Of a stretch of DNA of 64,000 nucleotides, positions 11,901-23,900 are shown in pieces. Positions within the stretch are counted from its first letter, which is position 1, and every line of letters starts with the position of its first letter. Made by a program: the position numbers and the translations under genes. Origin of the DNA: Platynereis dumerilii (lineage: Eukaryota > Annelida > Polychaeta > Phyllodocida > Nereididae); the NCBI GenBank assembly GCA_026936325.1, contig JAPTHN010000001.1, forward strand, positions 2,542,001 to 2,606,000, given 5' to 3'. The notes under the pieces are model-generated. The model was not told where the DNA came from. It was given only the letters and a program-made list of their open reading frames with translations, and made no database searches.

Positions 11901-14900
11901 ATAACATCGTTTTGAAATCGATCCAATTCGAAGTTACTATTAGGTTATAGACACAGAGTTATTATCATAAATTAATGTATCTAACTGATGATTGTGATAA
12001 CTTAATGAATATTTGAGCCTTTTTTTAGACAAAAAATGTCAAGTCGTCTTTCTAAAGCAGGCTTTTCTATTCATTAATATTACGTTTTGTGTGCTCTCTT
12101 GAAGATATCACACGCTTGTATTGAAATATATCGTGTGTGATGTCTTTAAGCATTGGTGTGCTACGCAATGTGTAGAATCTACAAAATAATGCAATTGTAT
12201 CAATTGTTGATAATTTTATTCTTCCGTTTTGAGATTAATAAGATGTGAGGGAGATCCAGAGATCCTAATACTTTCTTGACCTAAAATGTAACTCTACAGT
12301 GAGAAGTTAAGCAAAACAACAATTAATTGTACTTATTGCCCAGTACAAAGTCACTTTGATGAACCCTGCAGACCTTCCATGGATTGTGAGGCCTAAATTA
12401 ATGATTATTCCAACATTCCCCGTTTTTCAATATTTGTATCTCAATAAGGCTCATAGATTAGAATATAAATGCTGCCTGGCTGGTCAAGTAACCTTTGATG
12501 CTGAAAAACAGAAGTTACATGGCAATGACCAGTATCCCATATAATGTTAATATCTGGATGTTTTGATTTAATACAATTTTCTTGGGTTTTTTTGTGTGCA
12601 CTTTTTACAAAATGTGTGTCAAATCTGTCCTTGTAAGAGATAACTCTTTACCCCCTCATCTGCTTTCTCTTTTTTATGCAAATTCTGGATCTTTTCTGCA
12701 TTTCTTGATTAATCTCAATACTTCGATTTGTTGCACAGCTCAATGCAAATTTATGCTGAGGTCGGAAACTGTTGGAATATTTTTCCAATTCAGAAGTATA
12801 ATATGATTGGTTGAGTGTATATTCCAAACTGCAAAGGTCTCAATTTCTTCACTTACTGAGAGCTTTCATCCTTGTCATAACGATGATAAGCACTTCTTCA
12901 GCATGCCTTGTGTTAAAGATGAAAGCTCCCTGTGAGTGAAGAAATTAAGATCTTTGCAGGTTGTAATATAAACTATGAATTTCCAATGGTCAGAATCTAA
13001 CTTACACTGTCATCTATTATGATTGTTAATTTCTCTGTATCCTAACTTCATAAACTCTGTCCAAATGGGATACATGAATATTAATCAATTAAGAAATGAT
13101 TTACAAAAGCTTTTGTTTGTCTTTTGCATTGCGCTGTTCATCTTCTTACTGTGTGTTTGGTCGAACTTTTCTGCAGTATAACACTATGAAAAAATATAAT
13201 TTTTATACTGTATAAGTTACATAAGGCTGTGTGAATTGTACAACTGTGGTAATTGTTGTTGCTGGTTCTTTTACGATGACCAGTCTTCATCAGTGGGTTC
13301 CACACAGGTAATATAGTTAGTTGCTGCACTAACGTTTGCTTCAATTACATTTTGATTGTTGATAGGCTTGCTATGTTGACGAATGTTATGTTGACGTTGG
13401 ATGTATGTTATGTTAATGACATTTGTTTATGTTCTGAAATTGTCTAGTTCCTGTTCTTGTTGTTCAAGTATTCGCATAGCGAATTGAATTCCTAAAATTT
13501 TGTTTTAATTCTTTTCTGTTCACAAAGATTGTTCATACTCATATTGTAGACTCTAGGCTGTACAGATTTCGACTTGCAATATACTTATAAAAAAAGGAAT
13601 ACAGCCGAATTTCCAGCATTTACACAGAATATATTCCTTAGTTTTTTCTCAGTGTACAATACTTGTCATTAGAAATGCACATTAACCAAATGTCTTTTTA
13701 TTTTACAATTTTGGTATTTTCAAAATTTGGCCCTGATATACCTAGATATAATGATAATTATAATCTCTTTTGGGAGGCCCCTAAATGAGCTTTTTAAGAG
13801 ATATACCTCATCATCTTCCAGGGCTCAGGCATTTTGGAAATAAAATGTCAGACCATATAGGATTGATAAAAGGTATATGCTGGTCTGAAAAAAATTCTAT
13901 TGATGCCTTCAAAAATTTGGGCACATCTCTTTTGCTGTCAATATCAGTAAATGTTGCATCAGAAAAAGTACTTACTTTGCAATGCAACTAAATGTGACTT
14001 TATTAGTCCCACATTTCAAATGACAAGTGCTGTTTGATAAGCTGACATAGTATTACTCGATTTTCTGTCCTTTTTTGTATGGTTAATAATGTAAAACACA
14101 ACCTACAAAATACAGACTCTGATTAAAAATTGAATTAAAAAACTGACATAAAGCATGTTTGTTTTGTAAAATCCATGAAAAAAACAAAATATAAGTTGAT
14201 GAATGAATCTTTAAAATATCTAAAACTTAACCATCTTAAAAATGATATCTTTATGATATTCTTTTAGTCTAGAAAACAAATGCCTTTGTTCAACGCCTAA
14301 ATGCTAATAATATTCTTATTTTATTTGATACCATTTATGGCATTTATTGTGTCACTTCGTCTTTACTATTTCTTTATCTTGTCAACAATTTGGCTCTCAT
14401 CGTGTACATTACCATGACTTCTTGGCATGGACTGTTAAAGTTGCTACCACCTTTGCATGTGTTCTGGTTATTGGTTATGTTTACATTGTCACTTGATTTT
14501 CTGGTACAATATGTAGTTTTATATCTCTTCAGTCTTCATACTTCTCTGAACTGTCTTGTGTTACTATTGGTTTTATGATTTGTTACTTTATAAATGCTCA
14601 TTTGGGTTTACGGTTTGGTGTTGGTTGGCAATGGTTGCACTACACCTACGATTTTGATGCAGATATTGATCAGGACTGCCCTACAATTAAAAATGAAGGA
14701 GACATTAAAATATATTTATTATCAAATTGAGTAGAAGTGTTAAAATCTGTCAAATTAGATACAATATACAATGTACTCCCGTCCATACCTTTCAAGTAGT
14801 TTCATTGTTATTTTTGATGTATAGTGAGGTTATTTGTTACAAGTTATGCTAATGTGCTTGTAGTTTAGAGACTATTTTGACTTACAGCACTTTTCATATC

Positions 14901-17900
14901 AGTAGTTGCAGATTTGAGAGAATTCATAATTTCATATAGATTTGTGCCAAAACTTCTTAGGGCTATTCCATTTAAAAACCTGGGGGTGGGGTGGTCGGGC
15001 TACGATTTTGACCCCCCCCCATGCATCTAAAACGATTTTTTTTTACCCCCCCCCCATGCATTAACTTCGATTTTTTCACCCCCCGTACATACATCACAAA
15101 AAATTTTCGTTATTACAATGCGTAGGCCTGAATAGAACGATAGTTCCCCCCCCATACATCTACAGTGAAAATCCGCCCATGTTTGAGAAAATGTACTCAA
15201 ACATTGTAGAAAATATCTTAAAAGTATACATTTCACAATTGTCTGCAAGTTTTTGTTGATAAACAATGTTAAGAGTTAAAATTAAAAGCTCTGTTCAAGT
15301 AAGGTCGGCTTGCATCAGGGTGCATGCTGATTACATATTTTGTTATGAGGTGGAAGGTGAATTTATGTATTGTTAAGGAATGGGGCTGGTTGATATTTTT
15401 GTTCTTTTAAGAATAAAACTGATATATAAAGATGATGTTAATGGCATCATATGCTCTTTTATGCATGAATTGATTAAACAACTTTTATTTGTGCATGCAA
15501 CAGTCATGATTGATGATTTATTTGTCTTCCGACTGGACTCTGTTTTTCTGTTGCTTTAAACAAATAGTAAAACTTTTCTGATATTGCTTTTCATCATAGA
15601 TATAGGAACTATTTGTTCTCATACAATCATGGAACTGCTTATTAGGTACACAAAGGTCCATCGCCCATATTTGACAAGTCGATTGACTATTTTCCTTGGT
15701 CACAGTAATATTTACTAAAATCTCTGTACAACATTCCTCATAATAGATATAAAATAAATATAACACCGCTATAGCGGCTCTTTTATTCTGTCTTATTGTT
15801 GGTTGAATGATTTTCCTTACAAACATTCTGACAGAATACATGAAGCTGACAAAATAAAATCATTTGTTCTAACAAATTTTCACACTCCCAGATATAAAAA
15901 CAATGACCATACCATATGTACACATGTACAGACATGTTGAGTTAGATATTTATGTGCTTATATATAATAAGCTCATTGGTATTTCTTTTTGTTTAGGGTC
16001 ACCAAATCAGCAATATTGTGTCAGAAGTGCCTCTGCCAGTGGACAGTTCGGTTCTTCAGGAGCCGTTCAAGTACCCCTTCAATGAACTCATGGTGTGGGC
16101 TGTCCTCATGAAAAGACACAGGATGGCGAAGTTCATGTGGCAGCACGGGGAAGAAGCGTTAGCAAAGGTCCGTAGAATGGACAACAGTTTTATTGGAATG
16201 TAGGCCTAAAGTACTGCCTGTTTAAATCGCGCATCTAAAGTACTGCCTGTTTATATCGCGCATCTATGTTGTGAATGTCCCTTGTTCACGAATGATGCAC
16301 ATGACCATATTCATGGTGGGGGCCGGTTAGGTGGGGAGTGGCACTGCAGTCAACTGCAATATAATAGTGAGGACCTCTGTAACATCCCAGTGGGGCAAAG
16401 ACAACGAAATATGGAGATTGAATTGTTGCACTGTTGTGCATAGTCCCTTGTATTGGTACAGTATTCTTGCACCCAAGCAATTTTGCTGCTTTTTACAAAT
16501 TTGCTAATAATGTCTCCCCAACCCTTTTTAAAACGAAGTAAAATGACCCCTAGAAGAGACTGCGTCACTTTATAAGACATCTTTCTTAAGTCTCTATTAC
16601 CACTGAGGAGTGACTGTGTGTTACTTTGACTATTTTACTTGCCATTTTATCAAAATTTTAATAATTCGCAAATCTGAAAATACATCTATGTATGTTGAAA
16701 TATTTGGTATACACTATACAGATCAAATGTATCTTTTTACATTGACAGTCAATCAAAACACATGAAAGATCTTTAAAATCTCATTACACCTGTAAGAAAA
16801 CTTACAATACATAAAGATGGTTTCACATTCTGATGTTGCTCTTTCTTTTGCAGGCTCTGGTGGCGATGAAATTGTACAAAAGCATGGCCCAAGATGCAGC
16901 CCAAGACGAACTGGAGATGGATGTATCTGAGGAATTAAGATCATATGCAAGGTAATTTCCTCTCTCGTATTCTTACATACAAGGGGTGCATAAATACAGG
17001 ACGTAAAGGCCCAATCATCAATCAATCAATCATGCATACAAGGGTAATGGAACTGTGTTCAAGACTAGAGCGATGTAAAGCAGAAACTTTGGAGATACAT
17101 GTACATGACAAGCCGTGTAGTAGCCTAGTAATTTACCTTGTCAAATTATTTTCCTCTTTGTCTGGGCTTATTGCAGCCCTTGTGTGGCAATATCCATATC
17201 TGTAATAATATATAATTCAAACTGAGTAAAACAAAAACAAGATTTTATATCAGGCTTGCAAAGCCTTCTCTGGTTTCTCCGGTTGATTGATTGATCTATT
17301 TATTTAACACATCAGGATAAATATCCTGTTTATAATATTATGGTCTTACTTTGATTTAGATGTGATTTGGCTTCTCTGACTGGTTACTACCATTAAAACA
17401 TTTAATGACATTATTATACATGCATATACATTTTTCAGAGAATTTTCCAACCTCGCTCTTGATCTGTTAGACCACTGCTATAAGACGGACGATGATCTGA
17501 CCCAACAGCTATTGACATACGAGTTACAAAACTGGTCTAACCAGACTCTTCTCAGTTTGGCGGTGTGTGCTGCTCACCGCGACTTCATTGCTCACACATG
17601 TTGCCAGACGTTACTCACAGAGATGTGGATGGGAGGTCTGAGGATGAGGAAATACACCAGTGCTAAGGTTTTCTATGTACTGTATACTGCATGCTTTATT
17701 TTTCTTACTTTTTTGTTTCTCCGTAGACTTAGTTCATGTTTTGTTGCCTCTGTGGTTTATCTTTCTGTTTGACATTATTATATGTGTGTGTGATTTACTG
17801 TGGTCAATATTAATGGCTCTAGACTTTATAATAAATACAGAATATTTAAAAGCTTATGTGGATGGTGTCCTGCTGTATATTGCTGTGTAATGTCATTTAT

Positions 17901-20900
17901 TTAATAGACCAATCTTCAGATAGCCATAGATGCAGCTGTTGTCTTTTCTATAAACTGTAAAACACCAGAGAAGGTGTTAAAGTTATTTTGGTATTCGTTT
18001 CCCTTTTTCAATTCCTTACTGAATTCAGTGTGTTCTGTTGGTGTAAGAAAGCTTCTTAATGCACAAATGCTCTAACCAAGTCCGTTAATGTTGCAGGTGA
18101 TCCTGGGCGTGCTCTTCTTTCCTTCTATCCTGTTTCTCCTGGAGTTCAAGTCAAAAGAGGAGCTCCAGTTGATGCCTCAAACAATGGAAGAGCATTTCCA
18201 AGAACTGGAAGATTCTGATTCTGATTCCGATTCATCCACTTCATCCGATTCTGAAGAATCTCCTGACATTCATGAGGTATGATAACTAATTATATTGTGT
18301 TCGTATCTTATTTATACTTTTATTGCATTTTCACTTGAGTGCATTAGGTTCACTGATTCTATTCAAACATTTGTAAAGAGCATGAACTGAGAATATTATA
18401 CACATAAACTGAGAATATTATACACATCCAATGTACGCAATTTTATTGCGTGCTTTTCAAAATTAAGTTACCCTGTGGATTGATTGATTTTGATTACTCA
18501 ATGAGAACCCTGCAATCGTGTGCAATGCCTGAAATATTTCAACAAAGCAGGCTTTTGATGGCATTAAAAGCTATTTGTTTTTATTTTAGTGAATAAGTAT
18601 GGTCTCTTAAGCGTTTATTGCTTACAGGATAGCATTTAATTGATTTATAGCTAGAGCATGTTTGACATGAATGTAATCTATCAATAAACACTAATCAACA
18701 GCCTTCCAAATCAGTGGACCTAATGCCTTTAATTTTGATTTTAACCTTGCTGCCTTGCATTTAACATTTATGTTTGATAGTTCTTGATAATTGGCTATAG
18801 GCCAAGCAAAAGTTGTTATTATGTTGTTTATGGGTTTTTTTCTCATATTTAATAGTAACAGTTTGATAATTATGGATGAATGAGTGTGATTTTATTCTAT
18901 TAACTCCCCTTTGTATATATATATTTACATTTACCTCTTTGAATTTAAAACTCTCTTAAAATAGTCCAATTGGATTAGTCTACCTGCTTCTCATTCCTTC
19001 TAGAACTTATGTATTCTATTTAGATTACAATGAGAATTCTGAAATTTGATGACACTCTAAAAGTGAAGGTAATATCTGCAATGTCTGTCTGTATGCTATT
19101 GAAAAATCTGTCTGCATGACAAATACTTGACACAGTGTATATACATACCTCACTCGCTGCATGGTAAAATACTTGACATGGACCCTATTTGTTATTGACA
19201 AAGAAATACAGTACTTCGATGAGTCTTTATATCCTCTTCAATCTCTGTCAATAGATGTCTGCAAGCTTGATGTTGTGAACGAACTGTCAGAAACTGGAGC
19301 CTATTAATAAATTTACAAACAAACAACTGTTAAACTTAAATGCTTCTTTGAAAATCAGACCACAGAGCGACGGTCTAATATTCGACTTTCTATTGAGATC
19401 TCAACCATTTTCAATAAAACATGAACTTCTCTATGAAACCGACAAGGACAGCATATAATAATTATTACATCCTTTTCTCTGGTCCATTTGGATTTTGGAG
19501 TGATATTTTTCACTCAGGGAGGTGGCTGTGATTTCTTTCATAATGTCACTGTGACTCTTTTGAACACATTCTGTAATGTATACTGCAAATAATTGTGCCA
19601 TCCCCTTTAACTCTACGAAAGTCTAGACCCCACATCCACCTCATTGTTGTGCTCTCCTGTCCTAATCAGCCTACCAGCTGCATGAATACAGGATGGAAAG
19701 CACTATCCATCCATCCCAGACTCAACATCCACAGCTATGTTGAAACTCAATCTCACACATATCCCAGATATTGTCCTATGTAATTGTATTCCTCCTCTCT
19801 TTCCTTTCAGTCGAGTCGAATTGGAAGGTCTCCCAAAGTTGCCAAGAAAGTTAGTGAGCATAGCAGATTCAGACTGTGCTGTAGTGTAAAACACTGTGTA
19901 TGTTGTGAGGTGTGTGTAATTATGCCCACTAGTTTATCGTTTCAATATATACATTTCTATCCACAAATACCTTTATATTTCTATCCACGTTTCTCTTCAT
20001 ATATTTCCATCTTTTATCAATTCATGTTTCTCTTTGTAATCCACATAACCCTTGACATGAAAATCCACTTTTCTCTTCCCAAATCGCATTTTAACCCACT
20101 CTTCTTCCAAATATTCTATTTACGATTCTCCTGAACATTCAATCGGCTTTTCTCCTAAATATTTCAAAATATATATATTTCTCCTATACTTTCAATCTCT
20201 GCACCTAAACATGTTAATCTTTGTTGTCAGATCACATTCTACACGTTTTCTGCTTTCAAAAAGCATTTCTCTTGTATTGAGAGGGGTGTTGTTTCTATTA
20301 CACAACTGTTCTCTCTCTCTGAGTCTCTCATTCCTACAGGGCCAGCTGGCGCTGTAGGACTGTCTTGCCACAGCCATTTTCCGCTGTGGCCCGTGATTTC
20401 CGGTTTTCATAGGTCAGCCTAATAAAGACAATGAAGTCAAAACTGGTTTTGTCCTTTTCTTTCTCTGTATAGCTACCCAGCCACTCAAATATGGTCTATT
20501 GATACATCTACAGATGGTGCATGTGCAGTCAGTGCAAATTTGCATCCAAGTGTCAAGAAAATCACTAAAAATCGATTTTTAAGATGTGCCAAATTCGGCG
20601 ACTTCGGCCATCTTCGGCTTTTTTGACGGAGATTGCCGACACCTAATATTGGTTAACATGGCTTCCCTGTCAGTTGGCTGCTGACCATGGTGGAAGGAGG
20701 AGGTGTTGCTGCATGAGCTGAGGATAATATGAATTCCTGCCACGATTTGCCAAGGTATGTGTTTTAAATTATCCTACAATCTCTTTTACATGTTTTTGAT
20801 TCTGTTTTTGCCCGTATTTCGGCAATTATTGACGGTCAGAATACTCATATCCACTCACACTTGTTTGCCTTATAAACAGAGCTTGTCAATACTCTAAATC

Positions 20901-23900
20901 AGCCAATTATCGCCCAATCGAACGAGCGTCATTTGCGTGTCAAATGGACTGTTTGCAATTGATTTATTCAATGTAGCCAGTTACAGAAGCATCCAATAGT
21001 GCTATAGTGCTATAATTGCAATTCTGGAGGGTTCTGAAGCTTTTTCTCACCCTCACTTTGCTAATTGCCTTTGAGAATGGGGTGCAGCTGACAGGTCAAA
21101 GGTGTCAAAGCTGATTGCACTTTGCAATGTATACCATGTCATGACTTCTTTTATATGATAATTCTTGATCAATTGATAGGCCAATATTGGCAATAATTGG
21201 ATTGATACAGTGGGTCAGTGTAAAATGCGGACCATGCGGGCCATGCGGACCATGCAGACCACCAACTAAACAAACAAAGGCTGTGGGTTTATGGGGTTAA
21301 ACAAGCTGAGCAATCATAGTGAAGCTACTGCTAATTGCTAATACAACACCATGATGCGGACCAGGATGCAGACCAGAATGCAGACCAGATTTTATGTGCT
21401 TATATACTTAATAAAAGGCAATAAATTAGCCTAATGGGACTGGATATCCACCAGATAATTCTAGCCATAAGGCTTTGTTGTTTTCTTGCTTTGGGTGATA
21501 CTTTGATTCAGTGTTCTAAAATTTATTTGATCCTATATAAAATAAAAATCGATGTGTTTGTTCTTTTTTTCATAACTTTGCCATATTATTTTAATTTAAC
21601 AATCCATGAAGCATTATAAAAGGAGGCTGTAATCTAGAATGTCATCCAATTAATCTATTATTCTATTAATTGCATTTAACACCTCATCAAGGAAAGATAT
21701 TCCCTGTAATCCATACAAGACCCTGCCACACAATTACTGATCTACAGATAATTGCAATTTAAATCCAGTCTTATCATGCAGACAAAATGCAGACCAAATT
21801 TATATCATGCAGACCAAAATTTTCTCTATGCTGACCATGTTTATATGTGTATTTGTCGATAGTAACATCATTTTAAGACAGTGCAGACCAAATTTATATC
21901 ATTCCGACCAAATGCTGACCAAATTTATATCATGCAGACCAAAATTCCTACCATGCAGACCAAATGCAGACCAAGTTACAGTTACAATTGTGGTCTGCAT
22001 GAGCAGCATGACAGAAAATTTGGTCTGCATGATAGAAATTTTGGTCTGCATCCAAGACATAACTTTGGCAATATATATAAAACCAAACTAATTTAATATT
22101 CACTTACCTGGCAATAGTTTCAAAGGGAATTGGGTAAATCCAATAATAATCCAAAGTTTTTAGTAAATCCTAATGCAGTTGTGTATATGCCAGAGACAAT
22201 GTATAGAATGGCCTTATTAAGAAAAATACTTAATTGGTATTTATGCTACTTACCATTGTTTGAAACAGCCACTGAAAACACTGCATTTAAAGTGCAATTT
22301 AATTGATATCTTTCAATTTATAATTGTGTGGCAGGGTCTTGTAATCGATGGATTACAGAGAGGAATCATTGATGATGGCTTAAATGCAATTAATGTAAAC
22401 GTCTTCAATTGGATGACATACTAGATTACAGCCTGCACTTACAATGCATGGCAAATAAAATTGTATTGCCTCATATTAAATGGCTTAGATTTTATTTCAT
22501 AAAGGGCCACCAAATAAATTCTTTAAAAAAAAAAAAAAGGTCTGCATGTCTGTGTGGTCTGCATTTGGTCTGCACAGCTATTCTGGTCCGCATTTGGTCC
22601 GCATGGTTTACCCCAGTGTATTACTAGCGTAGCCTCCCTGACAATGAAGCCACGTCTGTTTGTTTTAGGGCTGGTCCGCATGGTCCGCATGGCCCGCATG
22701 GTCCGCATTTTACACTGACCCTGATACAGTTCTTTGGGGAAGCAGGGGCTGATATGACATTGTCTATTTTGTGGGTGGTTGAGCTGAATCACATGTTCTG
22801 GTGGCATGTAGGCCTATGTGTGACAATCGAGCTCCACAACACTTCAAAACAGGTAATTTACATGTAATGTAAAAGAACCCATGAAACATATGGATCCTTA
22901 ATCATTTGTTTAACCATTAACATATATGGCATAGACTGGAGCCATTGGTCATGATTGGATAATATAAATTTTTTCCAGAAGGGACACCAATATCACACCA
23001 TTTATCACATGTATCCCAGCCATGCATGTATCATACAAACATTAATTCTAACTATCTAGACTGCCCATCTAACTCTCTCCAGCCAACAATTATTGAATAA
23101 ACCAATCTATATATAGCAGTCTGTCTTGTACCTCCAGTCTCTCTTAGTGATGGCCTAGTGGCCCTAAATTAAATATAAATTTCAACTTCAACAAAGGCCT
23201 GCATACATTGTACATTGAGTGTAGCATGTGACATGTTGTGTAGACTAGCAGCTGTCTGTGGGAGTTGCTTGACTGGTTATTAACATGATTAATTATCACT
23301 GTTCCACATGCATAAAATCTACAGGTATAACCTGCTATCTCATAAGTGCAGTGTAGGCTAATTTAATTACCAGATGAATTCACAGTTGACAATAAGCACT
23401 GGCTTCCTAATTGTAGGCCAATTTACCATCATCATGCTCTGATTGAGACCAGGTTATTCTTACCTAATAAATAAATATAAATAAGTCCATAGGCGTATCG
23501 GAGGGGGGGGCAGGGGGGGCGATCGCCCCCCCCCCCCCAAAGTTTGGGAAACAGTAAGATTCGGTCAAAAAGGCTAAAAAATTTGGGCAGATGATTAAAT
23601 GAAAACTATTGAAAATTAGTGATTTCCAGGCAATTTCAATTGAAATGGTATTAAATCTAGATCTTGAAATTCGGGCAAATGTCGCTCGCCCCCCAAAAAT
23701 CGCGCGCGCCGTACGCCTATGAATAAGTGCAATAACCACTGATCACCATTTGACATTATTCTTGGGTCATCATGTTCAAAAGGATCATTGATGCTTACTT
23801 GCAATTCAAAGTTCACACCTTGACATTGTATTGTGTCTAATTCCAGTTATTCCACTCCAGGATTGGAAGCTCAGCTGGAAGGCCAACCATCAGCTTATCC

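Larger units (their letters stand above)
11029..15996 (+). other. Long TRPM intron
   Basis: About 5 kb, AT-rich, with no family-like coding segment. It contains a short hairpin at 12098-12150, a 150-bp MITE at 12818-12971 and a C/G homopolymer-rich block at 14981-15160. A 107-codon minus-strand open frame near 15518-15841 has no recognisable domain. Confidence 0.6.

Noticed and set aside
15518-15841. 107-codon open frame on the minus strand in a TRPM intron
   Set aside because: No recognisable domain or signal, AT-driven composition, no splice or promoter context; chance frame.
17668-17890. Read-through of TRPM exon k into a hydrophobic peptide
   Set aside because: The extension does not match the family, and the next real exon (18097) continues the conserved TRPM sequence directly from the GT at 17668.
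19784-20134. 116-codon frame near the SINE fragment and microexon
   Set aside because: It reads a pyrimidine-rich degenerate repeat (Phe/Ser/Tyr rich). Only the first 39 bases after CAG look exon-like.
20455-20760. A first exon with donor CAAG|GTATGT before the 24435 acceptor
   Set aside because: No open frame of useful length crosses the junction and no promoter signal was identified; kept only as a remote possibility.
21807-22096. 94- and 71-codon frames in the palindromic transposon
   Set aside because: They translate the repeated GCAGACCAAA words in two frames; no transposase motif.
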